Positions 52,387 to 61,446 of a stretch of 64,000 nucleotides of DNA are shown in pieces; position 1 is the stretch's first letter; each line of letters starts with the position of its first letter. The notes under the pieces were generated by a model. The model worked only from the letters and a program-made list of their open reading frames with translations. It had not been told where the DNA came from and ran no database searches. Both the position numbers and the translations under genes were made by a program. Origin of the DNA: Bacteroidales bacterium (lineage in GTDB: Bacteria > Bacteroidota > Bacteroidia > Bacteroidales > UBA932); NCBI GenBank assembly GCA_017614795.1, contig JAGABD010000021.1, forward strand, positions 4,719 to 68,718. The letters run 5' to 3'.

Positions 52387-54852
52387 ATGGACTTCAAGCG
52401 CGTAGAGGAGAAACTGGGTTTCGACCGCGTCCGGCGGGCGATAGCGGACCGTTGCAATACGGATTACGCTGCCGCGAGGGTGCGGGACGAATCCTTCTCC
52501 AACGACCGCGCTACTATCCGCCTGAGGCTGCAGCTCACCGACGAGATGCGCCTCATCTGCATGTTCGAGGACAATTTCCCTTCGTCCGGCTATATCGACG
52601 CCAAGCCTTTCCTGGAGACCCTGGAAGGCGAAGGAACCCGCATCGACGTGCTCTCGCTGGGCAAACTCAAGACGGTTCTCGACACGGTCCGGCGCATCTG
52701 CGCTTTTCTTTCCGGCGTAAAGGACGGGGTTTATCCCAAGCTAAAGAAACTCGCTTCCGGCGTGATGGTATACCCCGAGGTTTCGCGGCGCATCGAAGGC
52801 ATCCTCGACAAGTACGGCGAGGTGCGCGACTCCGCTTCAGACGAACTCTTCGCGATAAGGCGGGACCTTCGCGCCAAGGAAGGCCTGATTGCCAAGAAGG
52901 CCGCGGCGGTTCTCGCGCAGGCGGTGGCGAACGGGGCTTCCGATTCCGACGCTTCGGTGGTGGTCCGCGAAGGCAAGTACCTCGTTCCGGTGACAGCGGC
53001 GTACAAGCGCAAGGTGGCGGGCTTCGTCTACGGCGAATCGGCAACCGGCAAGACCTGCTTCATCGAGCCGGCCGAGGTGGTGGAACTGGAAAACGAACTC
53101 TCCCAGCTCCGCTTCGCAGAGACCCGCGAGATTGAGAAGATCCTCTTCGAGTTCACTGAATTCCTGAGGCCCTATCTGCCCGAAATAATACTCAGCGCCG
53201 AATTCCTCGGCGAGATAGATTTCCTGATGGCGAAGGCCCGCACGGCGCTGGAGTACCGCGCCGGAATGCCCGTCATCTCCGACGACGGCAGCCTCAGTCT
53301 CCGCAAGGCGCGTCATCCCCTTCTCGAAGCGGCATTGCGCCGCGAAGGACGCGAGATGGTGCCACTCACGGTGTTCCTGACGCCCGAAAAGCACATCCTG
53401 CTCATTTCCGGGCCCAACGCAGGCGGAAAGTCGGTCTGCCTCAAGACCGTGGGCCTGCTGCAGTATATGTTCCAGTGGGGAATGCTCATCCCTACTTCCG
53501 AAAGCAGCGAACTGCCCGTCTTCGACCGCATCTGCGTGAGCATAGGCGACGACCAGAACCTCGAAAGCGACCTCAGCACCTATTCGGGCTTCCTCACCGA
53601 TATGCGCGGGCTGCTCTCGGAGGCCGACTCAAACACCCTCGTGCTGATAGACGAATTCGGCTCGGGCACCGAACCTGCCGCAGGAGGAGCCATCGCGGAA
53701 GCGATTCTGGCCGAAATCGACAGGCGCGGCTGCTACGGAGTGCTCACCACGCACTATACCAACCTGAAACTCTATGCTTCCGGCGCGCAGACCGGAGTGA
53801 TCAACGGGGCCATGAGTTTCGACGCCACCCGCATAGAGCCTCTGTTCCAGTTGGAGACCGGTCTGCCGGGCAATTCCTTCGCCTTCGAGCTCGCCCGCAA
53901 GATCGGACTTCCCGAAGCCATCGTCAAGGATGCCGAAACCCGTGCCGGCGAGGAATATGTGGGCATAGAGCGCAACCTGCGCAAGATCGCACGCCGCCGC
54001 AAGGCCCTCGATGAAAAGCTCCAGAAGGTCAAGCATACCGACAAGGAACTCGAAGCCCTGACCGAGGAATACCGCCAGTTGCTGGAAGAGGTGCGTTCGC
54101 AGAAGAAGAGCATAATCGAGCAGGCGAAGCACGAGGCGGAAGACATAATCAAGGGCGCGGGCAGCCAGGTCGAGCGCACCATCCGCGAAATCCGCGAGAG
54201 TCAGGCCGACAAGCAGCGCACGAAAGAAGCGAGGGCGGACCTGCAGGGCTTCCTCGGCGCCATCGCACAGAAGAAAACCCGCGACGAATATATCGAGCGC
54301 AAGATAGAGAGGCTGGAGAAGAAATCGGTCCGCGCCGGCAGGGCGAAACCCGTAGAAGCGGCGCCCGAAAAGAAGGCCGAACCGCTGAAGGTGGGGGAGA
54401 AAGTGAAGGTGAAGAACGGCGGGATGGTCGGAGAAGTGTCGAGAGTGAGCGCCCGCAGCGTCACGATAATAATCGGCAGCATCAGCAGCACCATGTCGCC
54501 CGACGCGGTGGAACGCATCTCCTCCAACGAATACAACGAAACGGCGAAACGGGTGTTCCAGCCGCCCCGCCAGCAGTTCGGCGACAGCATCTACGAGCGG
54601 AAGCTTCGCTTCAAACCCGAAATAGACCTCCGCGGCGAAAGGCTGCAGGAGGCGCTGGAGGCGGTGATGCATTTCGTGGACGACGCGATGATGCTCGGAA
54701 TGGGCAGCGTCCGCATAATCCACGGCAAGGGCACGGGAGTGCTCCGCGAAGAGATACAGAAATACCTGCGCACCGTTCCCGGGGTGTCGGGCGTGGCGGA
54801 CGAGGACATCCGTCACGGAGGCACGGGAGTAACCATCGTGACATTCAGTTGA
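52387..54852 (+). CDS. mutS2: MutS2 (Smr-domain MutS paralogue)
   Basis: An 821-residue MutS2 without the mismatch-reading domain. The ATPase has Walker A GPNAGGKSVCLKT, SDLSTYSGFLTDMRGLLSE, Walker B TLVLIDEFGSGTEP and TTHYTNLKLYA. A long coiled coil (about 515-630) and a KOW-like segment follow. The C-terminal Smr domain reads EIDLRGERLQEALEAVMHF and IIHGKGTGVLREEI, with the usual LDLRG and HGxGxG motifs. MutS2 suppresses homologous recombination in some bacteria and rescues collided ribosomes in others. Confidence 0.97.
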   Translation: MDFKRVEEKLGFDRVRRAIADRCNTDYAAARVRDESFSNDRATIRLRLQLTDEMRLICMFEDNFPSSGYIDAKPFLETLEGEGTRIDVLSLGKLKTVLDTVRRICAFLSGVKDGVYPKLKKLASGVMVYPEVSRRIEGILDKYGEVRDSASDELFAIRRDLRAKEGLIAKKAAAVLAQAVANGASDSDASVVVREGKYLVPVTAAYKRKVAGFVYGESATGKTCFIEPAEVVELENELSQLRFAETREIEKILFEFTEFLRPYLPEIILSAEFLGEIDFLMAKARTALEYRAGMPVISDDGSLSLRKARHPLLEAALRREGREMVPLTVFLTPEKHILLISGPNAGGKSVCLKTVGLLQYMFQWGMLIPTSESSELPVFDRICVSIGDDQNLESDLSTYSGFLTDMRGLLSEADSNTLVLIDEFGSGTEPAAGGAIAEAILAEIDRRGCYGVLTTHYTNLKLYASGAQTGVINGAMSFDATRIEPLFQLETGLPGNSFAFELARKIGLPEAIVKDAETRAGEEYVGIERNLRKIARRRKALDEKLQKVKHTDKELEALTEEYRQLLEEVRSQKKSIIEQAKHEAEDIIKGAGSQVERTIREIRESQADKQRTKEARADLQGFLGAIAQKKTRDEYIERKIERLEKKSVRAGRAKPVEAAPEKKAEPLKVGEKVKVKNGGMVGEVSRVSARSVTIIIGSISSTMSPDAVERISSNEYNETAKRVFQPPRQQFGDSIYERKLRFKPEIDLRGERLQEALEAVMHFVDDAMMLGMGSVRIIHGKGTGVLREEIQKYLRTVPGVSGVADEDIRHGGTGVTIVTFS

Positions 54853-54876
54853 CCACATACATAACACTAAAACGAT

Positions 54877-55974
54877 ATGACAAACCATAATTATTGCGTA
54901 ATCCTGGCCGGCGGTATCGGCTCGCGTTTCTGGCCTATCAGCCGCGAGGACTGCCCCAAGCAGTTCCTGGACCCGCTGGGCACCGGGAATACCCTGCTCA
55001 AGACCACCTGGGACAGGATGAGGCGGAGTTTTCCGGCGTCCAACATCCTTATAGTGAGCCTTGCCAAATACAAGCCTCTCGTCGAGGAGCAGATTCCCGA
55101 TCTTCCTGCGGAAAACCTGGTGCTCGAACCCTACGGACGCAGCACCGCCCCGTCGATTTCCCTCGCCGCGAGGGTGCTTCTGCACCGCGACCCCGAGGCC
55201 GTGATGCTGGTGACCCCTTCCGACCACCACATCGGCGACAAGCTTCTGTTCGACAAGGCCGTCAAGGAGGCCCTTGCCTATGTCTCCGCCCACGACGTCC
55301 TGCTCACGATGGGTGTCGTACCCACCAGGCCCGACGCCAACTTCGGCTACATACAGGTTACGGGAGGCAAGGACGCCGGCGCCGACGGACATCCCGTAAA
55401 GGTGAAGACCTTTACCGAGAAGCCTGACCCCGAGCTTGCGAAAGTGTTCATCGAGAGCGGCGAGTTCCTCTGGAACAGCGGTATCTTCGTATGGAAGGCG
55501 TCGGTCATCCGCCGCGAAATCCAGAAGCACGCCCCCGAGATCTCCAAGGTCTGGAAAGGCTGGGAGAACGCGCTGGGTTCGGCCTCCGAAAGCGGCTTCG
55601 TGCAGAGGGCGTACGCCGACAGCCCCCGCAATTCCATCGACTACGCCCTTATGGAGAAGTCCGACAACGTCTGGGTGCTTCCCGTGAAGTTCGAATGGGA
55701 CGACCTCGGCACCTGGGATTCGCTTTACGGCTTCTTCTCCCGCCACAATCCTTCGGGCAACGCCGAGATGGTGGCAGGCCCCAAGATCATTCGCGACGCT
55801 TCCGGCAACGTGATATTCTCGGACACCAAAAACAAGTTGCTGGTTGTCCGCGGGCTGGAGGATTATATGGTCATCGATACCGGCGACGTGCTGGTGGTGT
55901 GCCCCCGCGACGGCAAGTCCCTGCAGGACACTCTTTCCGAGGTCTCGATGCCCGAATTCGCCGATTTCAAGTAG
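54877..55974 (+). CDS. manC: Mannose-1-phosphate guanylyltransferase
   Basis: A 365-residue nucleotidyltransferase making GDP-mannose. The N-terminal pyrophosphorylase signature is VILAGGIGSRFWPISREDCP with PKQFLDPLG. MLVTPSDHHIG, FTEKPD, WNSGIFVWKA and PVKFEWDDLGTWDSLY are all typical. The C-terminal isomerase domain of bifunctional AlgA/ManC enzymes is absent, so it is monofunctional. The gene starts 24 nt after mutS2 and abuts yraN. GDP-mannose would serve surface polysaccharide or GDP-fucose synthesis. Confidence 0.94.
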   Translation: MTNHNYCVILAGGIGSRFWPISREDCPKQFLDPLGTGNTLLKTTWDRMRRSFPASNILIVSLAKYKPLVEEQIPDLPAENLVLEPYGRSTAPSISLAARVLLHRDPEAVMLVTPSDHHIGDKLLFDKAVKEALAYVSAHDVLLTMGVVPTRPDANFGYIQVTGGKDAGADGHPVKVKTFTEKPDPELAKVFIESGEFLWNSGIFVWKASVIRREIQKHAPEISKVWKGWENALGSASESGFVQRAYADSPRNSIDYALMEKSDNVWVLPVKFEWDDLGTWDSLYGFFSRHNPSGNAEMVAGPKIIRDASGNVIFSDTKNKLLVVRGLEDYMVIDTGDVLVVCPRDGKSLQDTLSEVSMPEFADFK

Positions 55975-56355
55975 ATGCGTACGGCCCGTCAGAACCTGGG
56001 TGCCGCCGGAGAGCAGCGGGCCTGCGAATTCCTTTCGGAACGCGGGATGCAGATTCTCGAGCGCAACTGGCGTGGCGGGCATACCGAGATAGACATCATC
56101 GCCCTTGACGGGCAGGGGGTGCATTTCGTCGAGGTGAAGACGCGGGTCGCCCCGGTTATGGCCGCTCCCGAGGAAAACGTCCGGGCAGGCAAGCAGAAAA
56201 CCCTCGTGAAGGCCGCGCAGGCCTTTCTGCACAGCCCAGATCGCGAGGCCATAAGCGAGAGCGAGGTGTTCTTCGACGTGGTGAGCGTGGTGTTCGACGG
56301 GGAAACCGCGGAGGTGCAGTTCTTCCCGCAGGCTTTCATCCCGATGTATTTTTAG
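55975..56355 (+). CDS. yraN: YraN family protein (UPF0102, endonuclease-like fold)
   Basis: A 126-residue protein. GAAGEQRACEFLSERGMQIL is the N-terminal helix, and TEIDIIALDGQGVHFVEVKTR gives the nuclease-like Glu-Asp ... Glu-X-Lys set of the restriction-endonuclease-like fold. Its biological role is not settled. It starts directly after the manC stop. Downstream lies the promoter of the M20 peptidase gene. Confidence 0.92.
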   Translation: MRTARQNLGAAGEQRACEFLSERGMQILERNWRGGHTEIDIIALDGQGVHFVEVKTRVAPVMAAPEENVRAGKQKTLVKAAQAFLHSPDREAISESEVFFDVVSVVFDGETAEVQFFPQAFIPMYF

Positions 56356-56356
56356 T

Positions 56357-56364
56357 TATCTTTG
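56357..56364 (+). promoter_or_regulatory. -7 element of the M20 peptidase gene
   Basis: TATCTTTG, perfect TAnnTTTG match, beginning just after the yraN stop and ending 8 nt before the ATG at 56373. Confidence 0.6.
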
Positions 56365-56372
56365 CAGGGCTT

Positions 56373-57371
56373 ATGCAGGATTTGGAACTATTTCGCAGAA
56401 TGCTTTCGGTCGATTCCACCTCGGGACGCGAGGCGGAGTTCACCGCCCTTCTGAAAGGGCAGCTTAAGGCCCCTGAGCTTAGGGTATTCCCCGACGGAAA
56501 CGGCGGCGAGAACCTGCTGTTCTGCTGGGGCGAGCCCCGTCTGGTGTTCTGCGCCCATCAGGATACGGTTCCTCCCTATATTGCCCCCACGGGTCTTGAC
56601 AAAGATGTGATTTTCGGGCGTGGCACCTGCGATGCCAAAGGGCAGATATTCGCAATGTACGAGGCCTGCCGCCAGCTTCACGCCAATGGGAAATCCGGTT
56701 TCGGCCTGCTGCTTCTCACTGGAGAAGAGATCGGCAGTCTGGGCGCCAAGGCCTTCAGCAAGAGCGGCTTCGAGGCGGAGTATCTGGTAATCGGCGAGCC
56801 CACCGAAAACAAGATGGTGAGCGCCAGCAAGGGCACCAAGGCTTTCGAGCTGACTTTCAAGGGCGAGGCGTTCCATTCCGGATACCCCGGGTTCGGCCGC
56901 AGCGCGGTTGAAGGGTTCGTGGATTTCGCAAACTGGCTACGCGGCATCGATTTTCCCGTCGACAGCGTGCTGGGCGACACCACCTGGAATATCGGCAAAC
57001 TGGTCTCGGACAACCCCCAGAACATCCTCAGCCCCGAACTCAGGTGCCGTCTCTACTTCCGCACAACCTTCGCTTCCGACGAGCTTGTTTCCACCCTTTT
57101 CGGACGCGTTCCCGAAGCCATCGCAAAGAACCTCGAGGCGGTTCCTCTCGGCGGCGATTCCCCGGCAGAATATATGACTCTCGAGGGTTTCCCCGCCACG
57201 GCGGTCGCCTTCGGCAGCGACGCCCCCCATCTCAGCGGCTTCAAGCACAAAATGATAATGGGCCCCGGCAGCATCCGCCACGCCCATCGCCCCGACGAGC
57301 AGATCGCTCTCCGCGACATCGACATCGCCGTCGACTCCTATCTGCGCCTCGCCGACCGCCTGCTGCGCTAA
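56373..57371 (+). CDS. M20-family metallohydrolase (ArgE/DapE/acetylornithine deacetylase type)
   Basis: A 332-residue cytoplasmic dizinc hydrolase. Metal and catalytic motifs in order are VFCAHQDTVPP, FGRGTCDAKGQIFA, LLTGEEIGSLG (catalytic Glu pair) and LVIGEPTENKMVSASKG. The dimerisation lid (about 160-260) contains FKGEAFHSGYPGFGRSAVEG with its His. The last metal His is in MGPGSIRHAHRPDE. Members remove acyl groups from amino acids. Because the window encodes DapD but no annotated DapE, N-succinyl-LL-diaminopimelate is a possible substrate; acylornithine is the main alternative. Confidence 0.85.
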   Translation: MQDLELFRRMLSVDSTSGREAEFTALLKGQLKAPELRVFPDGNGGENLLFCWGEPRLVFCAHQDTVPPYIAPTGLDKDVIFGRGTCDAKGQIFAMYEACRQLHANGKSGFGLLLLTGEEIGSLGAKAFSKSGFEAEYLVIGEPTENKMVSASKGTKAFELTFKGEAFHSGYPGFGRSAVEGFVDFANWLRGIDFPVDSVLGDTTWNIGKLVSDNPQNILSPELRCRLYFRTTFASDELVSTLFGRVPEAIAKNLEAVPLGGDSPAEYMTLEGFPATAVAFGSDAPHLSGFKHKMIMGPGSIRHAHRPDEQIALRDIDIAVDSYLRLADRLLR

Positions 57372-57412
57372 AAAATTGCAGGTCAGGCGCTTGCATTTCC
57401 AAAAAATATTCG

Positions 57413-57420
57413 TATTTTTG
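57413..57420 (+). promoter_or_regulatory. -7 element of the truncated S10 operon
   Basis: TATTTTTG matches TAnnTTTG, and TTG at 57391-57393 gives a -33 at 19-nt spacing. The leader to the rplC ATG is about 55-60 nt. Confidence 0.65.
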
Positions 57421-57421
57421 C

Positions 57422-57440
57422 ACCCCCTAAATTAGGGGGT
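57422..57440 (+). promoter_or_regulatory. Perfect 9-bp inverted repeat at the 5' end of the ribosomal-protein leader
   Basis: ACCCCCTAA-A-TTAGGGGGT lies 1 nt after the -7 element, so it would form the extreme 5' end of the mRNA or straddle the start point. It is followed by an AU-rich leader without a Shine-Dalgarno. Possible roles are 5' end protection, an autoregulatory hairpin or a DNA operator. Confidence 0.6.
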
Positions 57441-57481
57441 AAATATTTAAGTTACTTATTAACAATTAATTAACAAAACCA

Positions 57482-58108
57482 ATGCCTGGATTAATTGGAA
57501 AGAAAATCGGAATGACTTCCGTTTTCGGTGCTGATGGAAAGAACCTTCCATGCACCGTTATCGAGGCTGGTCCGTGTGTTGTTACGCAACTGCGTACGGT
57601 TGAAAAAGATGGTTATGCCGCCGTACAGCTTGCCTATGACGAAACTACAGAAAAACACGCCAGCAAGGCTCTCCAGGGCCACTTCGAAAAGGCAGGGACC
57701 ACTCCTCATCGCAAGCTCGTCGAATTTCCGGCGGACTTCGCAGGGGAACTCAAACTGGGCGACACTCTTACCGTAGCCGACATCTTCACTGAGGATGTGG
57801 CTTTCGTCGATGTCGTCGGTACTTCCAAAGGAAAGGGTTTCCAGGGTGTTGTGAAGCGCCATGGCTTCGCCGGTGTCGGCGGCCAGACTCACGGCCAGCA
57901 CAACCGTCTGCGTCACCCCGGTTCCATGGGTGCATCTTCCTGGCCTTCCCGCGTATTCCCCGGAATGCGTATGGCAGGTCATATGGGAAATGAGCGCGTG
58001 AAGGTGTTCAACCTTCAGGTGATCAAGGTCATCCCTGAGAACAATCTCGTTATTGTCAAGGGTTCCGTCCCCGGAGCCAAGGGTTCTTATTTAATTTTGG
58101 AGGCGTAG
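57482..58108 (+). CDS. rplC: 50S ribosomal protein L3
   Basis: A 208-residue L3 that binds 23S rRNA near the peptidyl-transferase centre and starts 50S assembly. It begins [20 protein letters not shown]. The central loop [20 protein letters not shown] includes the Gln that is methylated in many bacteria. [10 protein letters not shown] and the C-terminal [12 protein letters not shown] are normal. First gene of the cluster here; rpsJ, which normally precedes it, is absent. Confidence 0.98.
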   Translation: MPGLIGKKIGMTSVFGADGKNLPCTVIEAGPCVVTQLRTVEKDGYAAVQLAYDETTEKHASKALQGHFEKAGTTPHRKLVEFPADFAGELKLGDTLTVADIFTEDVAFVDVVGTSKGKGFQGVVKRHGFAGVGGQTHGQHNRLRHPGSMGASSWPSRVFPGMRMAGHMGNERVKVFNLQVIKVIPENNLVIVKGSVPGAKGSYLILEA

Positions 58109-58112
58109 CGTT

Positions 58113-58739
58113 ATGAAACTTCCCGTTTATAAAATCGATGGAACCGATTCCGGAAAGCAGGTCGTCCTCGACGATGCAGTGTTCGGAATCCAGCCTAACG
58201 ACCACGCTATCTGGCTCGATGTGGTCCAGTATCTCGCAAACCAGCGTCACGGCAACTCCAAGACGAAGGATCGCAGCGAAATCGCTCACAGCACCAAGAA
58301 ACTCGGTCGCCAGAAAGGCGGCGGCGGTGCACGTCACGGTTCGCTCAAGGCCAACATCTTCGTGGGTGGCGGTCGCGTATTCGGACCCGTTCCGCGTTTC
58401 TATCACAACAAGCTCAACAAGAAGGTCAAGTCTCTCGCACGTTGCTCTGCACTTTCGTACAAGGCAGCCGAGAAGGCCATCACCATGGTAGAGCCGTTCG
58501 CGATGGAAGCTCCCAAGACCAAGGAATTCGCACAGATCATCGCCAACCTCAAGGCAGGCAGCCGCAAGGTTCTCGTGGTGCTTCCCCAGAATTCCGACAA
58601 TATTTTTCTTTCATCCCGTAACCTTCCTGAGGTGAATGTCATCACCGTGGACGAAATCAACACCTACGCCATCATGAATGCAAATTCTCTGGTAATGGTC
58701 GACGGCGTCCAGGACATCCTCGCCGAAAGGAAAAAATAA
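58113..58739 (+). CDS. rplD: 50S ribosomal protein L4
   Basis: A 208-residue L4. The extended exit-tunnel loop is GRQKGGGGARHGSLKANIFV, followed by GGRVFGPVPRFYHNKLNKK. In E. coli L4 also represses the S10 operon through its leader RNA. Whether that happens here is unknown, but a leader hairpin exists at 57422. Follows rplC by 4 nt. Confidence 0.97.
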   Translation: MKLPVYKIDGTDSGKQVVLDDAVFGIQPNDHAIWLDVVQYLANQRHGNSKTKDRSEIAHSTKKLGRQKGGGGARHGSLKANIFVGGGRVFGPVPRFYHNKLNKKVKSLARCSALSYKAAEKAITMVEPFAMEAPKTKEFAQIIANLKAGSRKVLVVLPQNSDNIFLSSRNLPEVNVITVDEINTYAIMNANSLVMVDGVQDILAERKK

Positions 58740-58748
58740 TTCAGAGCG

Positions 58749-59039
58749 ATGGGAATCTTAATTAAGCCAATAGTTACAGAGAAGTTGACGGCTCAGGGCG
58801 AAAAGTTGAACCGTTATGGCTTTGTGGTGGACCGCAACGCCAACAAACTTCAGATAAAGGAAGCGGTGGAGAGCGCCTACGGCGTGACCGTCGCTGAGGT
58901 TAACACAGTCAATTATCACGGCAAACGCAAGCAGCGCTACACAAAGGCGGGGCTTCTCCGTGGCCGCATGAACCACTTCAAGAAGGCGTACATCACCCTT
59001 CAGGGAGAGGACAAGATTGACTTCTACGCCAATATATAA
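58749..59039 (+). CDS. rplW: 50S ribosomal protein L23
   Basis: A 96-residue L23, located at the exit-tunnel opening where trigger factor and SRP dock. IKPIVTEKLT at the N-terminus, YGFVVDRNANKLQIKEAVES and VNTVNYHGKRKQRY are the family core. Confidence 0.97.
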   Translation: MGILIKPIVTEKLTAQGEKLNRYGFVVDRNANKLQIKEAVESAYGVTVAEVNTVNYHGKRKQRYTKAGLLRGRMNHFKKAYITLQGEDKIDFYANI

Positions 59040-59054
59040 TAGGAGGGACAAGTT

Positions 59055-59879
59055 ATGGCAATCAAGAAATTCAAACCGGTAACCCCGGGTCAGCGCAACA
59101 AGGCTATCAGTTCCTTTAGCGAGATTACCACGAAGAAGCCCCACAAGGCGCTTCTCGAGCCCCTCAAGAGCACGGGCGGACGTAACAACACCGGTCAGAT
59201 GACCGTTCGTTACATCGGTGGCGGTCACAAGAGAATGTACCGCATCATCGACTTCCGCCGCACCAAGGACGAGTGCACCGCGACTGTGCGTACCATCGAG
59301 TACGATCCCAACCGCAGCGCTCGCATCGCTCTCGTGGAATACGAAGACGGAGTGAAGAAGTACATCATCGCTCCCGACGGCATTCAGGTAGGTCAGGTCA
59401 TCGCTTCCGGAAGCGGCGTCGCTCCCGAAGTCGGCAACTGCCTCCCTCTGAGTGAAATTCCTGTTGGTACCCTCGTGCACAACATCGAGCTCCGTCCCGG
59501 ACAGGGCGCCGCAATGGCCCGCTCCGCCGGTACTTCGGCACAGCTCGCTGCCCGCGAAGGCAACCACGCAGTTCTTCGTCTGCCCTCCGGCGAAACCCGT
59601 ATGGTTCTCGTCTCCTGCCGCGCTACGGTAGGCGTCGTGTCCAACACGGACCACAACCTGGAGAGCTTCGGTAAGGCCGGCCGCAGCCGTTGGCTGGGTC
59701 GCAGGCCTCACAACCGCGGTGTCGTCATGAACCCTCACGATCACCCGATGGGTGATGGTGAAGGCCGTGCTTCCGGTGGACATCCCCGTTCACGCAAGGG
59801 CCTGCCTGCAAAGGGTTACAAGACCCGCAATCCGAAGGCTGCTTCCAACAAGTTCATCATTGAAAGAAGAAAGAAGTAA
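59055..59879 (+). CDS. rplB: 50S ribosomal protein L2
   Basis: A 274-residue L2, needed for subunit association and peptidyl-transferase assembly. [20 protein letters not shown] and the C-terminal [20 protein letters not shown] are conserved landmarks. The usual DHPHGGGEG reads DHPMGDGEG here, as expected for Bacteroidetes at the Met; the Asp is a further change. Confidence 0.98.
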   Translation: MAIKKFKPVTPGQRNKAISSFSEITTKKPHKALLEPLKSTGGRNNTGQMTVRYIGGGHKRMYRIIDFRRTKDECTATVRTIEYDPNRSARIALVEYEDGVKKYIIAPDGIQVGQVIASGSGVAPEVGNCLPLSEIPVGTLVHNIELRPGQGAAMARSAGTSAQLAAREGNHAVLRLPSGETRMVLVSCRATVGVVSNTDHNLESFGKAGRSRWLGRRPHNRGVVMNPHDHPMGDGEGRASGGHPRSRKGLPAKGYKTRNPKAASNKFIIERRKK

Positions 59880-59902
59880 TAACAGGATAAAACTTAGAGA
59901 AT

Positions 59903-60172
59903 ATGAGTCGTTCACTTAAAAAAGGTCCGTACATTCAGGAAGCCCTCGAGAAGAGGATTCTTGCCATGAATGACGGCAGCAAAAAGAAAGAGGTGGTCAA
60001 GACCTGGTCCCGTGCCAGCATGATCTCCCCTGACTTCATCGGCCATACTGTTGCGGTTCACAACGGGAATAAGTTTATCCCTGTGTACATCACCGAACAG
60101 ATGGTAGGTCACAAACTCGGCGAATTCGCCCCTACCCGTACATTCCGCGGTCACGCCGGCAATAACAAGTAA
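59903..60172 (+). CDS. rpsS: 30S ribosomal protein S19
   Basis: An 89-residue S19 in the head of the 30S subunit. [39 protein letters not shown] and [15 protein letters not shown] are all typical. Confidence 0.98.
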   Translation: MSRSLKKGPYIQEALEKRILAMNDGSKKKEVVKTWSRASMISPDFIGHTVAVHNGNKFIPVYITEQMVGHKLGEFAPTRTFRGHAGNNK

Positions 60173-60186
60173 TAGGAGAGAGAACA

Positions 60187-60603
60187 ATGGGAAAGAGAAA
60201 AAGAGAAATGGCTGAACGCTTCAAGGAAGCGAAGAAAACCACTGCTATTGCCAAGCTGAACGATGTTCCTACATCGCCCCGCAAGATGCGTTTGGTAGCC
60301 GACACCGTTCGCGGCGTCGAGGTCAACCACGCGCTCGACCTGCTGCACTTCTCCAAGAGGGAACCCAGCATCAGGCTCGAGAAACTCCTGCGCAGCGCCA
60401 TCGCCAACTGGGAAGCCAAGAATCCCGAAAGCGCGAAGGAACTGGAGAACGGGAACGTTATTGTAAAGACCATCATGGTCGGCGAAGGACGCACGCTGAA
60501 GCGCATCCGCCCCTGCCCTCAGGGCCGTGCCGGACGCATTCGCAAGCGTTCCAACCACGTCACGATTATCCTTGATGTCAAAAAACCGGTAGAGGAGGCA
60601 TAA
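60187..60603 (+). CDS. rplV: 50S ribosomal protein L22
   Basis: A 138-residue L22 with the charged N-terminal extension [18 protein letters not shown] common in Bacteroidetes. [20 protein letters not shown] is the globular core. The tunnel hairpin is [20 protein letters not shown]. Confidence 0.97.
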   Translation: MGKRKREMAERFKEAKKTTAIAKLNDVPTSPRKMRLVADTVRGVEVNHALDLLHFSKREPSIRLEKLLRSAIANWEAKNPESAKELENGNVIVKTIMVGEGRTLKRIRPCPQGRAGRIRKRSNHVTIILDVKKPVEEA

Positions 60604-60604
60604 T

Positions 60605-61360
60605 ATGGGACAGAAAACCAATCCAATCAGCAACAGAATAGGTATCACCCGTGGTTGGGACTCCAACTGGTGTGGTGGCAACTATGCAGAAAAGATTGCG
60701 GAAGACTTTGAAATCCGCAAGTATCTTGGTGGCCGCCTCGCAAAGGCCGGTCTCAGCAGGATAGTCATCGAGCGTACGCTCAAACTCATCACTGTGACCA
60801 TCTACGCAGCCCGTCCCGGTTTCATTATCGGAAAGGGTGGCACTGAGGTTGACAAACTCAAGGAAGAACTTAAGAAGGTGACCGGCAAAGAGGTGCAGAT
60901 CAACATTTATGAGATCAAGCGCCCCGAGGTCGACGCCAACTTCGTAGCCGACAGCATCGCCCGTCAGATCGAGGGCCGCGTGAGCTATCGCCGCGCCATC
61001 AAGATGGCGATTGCGAATGCAATCCGCGTCGGTGCCGAAGGTATCAAGGTTCAGATCGCAGGTCGTGTCGGCGGCGCCGAAATGGCTCGCAGCGAAATGT
61101 TCAAGGAAGGACGTACCCCTCTGCACACTTTCCGTGCAGACATCGACTACGCCCTCGCAGTTGCAAACACCAAGGTTGGTACCCTCGGTATCAAGGTTTG
61201 GATCTGCAACGGTGAACGTTACGGCAAGCAGGATCTTACCCCTGCAGCCCTTGCAGCAGCCAACGCCCAGGCATCCGGACAGCGTGGTCCCGCTCGTGGC
61301 GGCGACCGTCGCGGAGGACGCAGGGACGGAGACCGTCGCGGACCCCGTCGCGAGAAGTAA
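60605..61360 (+). CDS. rpsC: 30S ribosomal protein S3
   Basis: A 251-residue S3. [20 protein letters not shown], the KH-domain [17 protein letters not shown] and [18 protein letters not shown] are intact. The C-terminus has an Arg/Gly-rich tail ([20 protein letters not shown]). In the normal S10 operon rplP follows; here a terminator begins about 20 nt after the stop. Confidence 0.98.
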   Translation: MGQKTNPISNRIGITRGWDSNWCGGNYAEKIAEDFEIRKYLGGRLAKAGLSRIVIERTLKLITVTIYAARPGFIIGKGGTEVDKLKEELKKVTGKEVQINIYEIKRPEVDANFVADSIARQIEGRVSYRRAIKMAIANAIRVGAEGIKVQIAGRVGGAEMARSEMFKEGRTPLHTFRADIDYALAVANTKVGTLGIKVWICNGERYGKQDLTPAALAAANAQASGQRGPARGGDRRGGRRDGDRRGPRREK

Positions 61361-61380
61361 TTCAATCGTGACTCTCTTAG

Positions 61381-61418
61381 CGGTGCGGATGCCGAAAGGT
61401 ATTCCGCACCGTTTTTTT
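61381..61418 (+). terminator. Strong intrinsic terminator after rpsC
   Basis: CGGTGCGGA (61381-61389) pairs perfectly with TCCGCACCG (61403-61411). The inner part can add GCC-GAAA-GGT with a GNRA-type tetraloop, and seven T follow. It ends the ribosomal-protein transcript. Confidence 0.92.
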
Positions 61419-61420
61419 AT

Positions 61421-61428
61421 TAAATTTG
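61421..61428 (+). promoter_or_regulatory. -7 element of the metallophosphoesterase gene
   Basis: TAAATTTG, perfect TAnnTTTG match, directly after the terminator T-run and 18 nt before the ATG at 61447. Confidence 0.6.
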
Positions 61429-61446
61429 CAGTAGAGATATATCACT

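Noticed and set aside
53629..56232. 867-codon minus-strand open frame over mutS2, manC and yraN
   Set aside because: It crosses three convincing genes on the other strand and has no recognisable domain.
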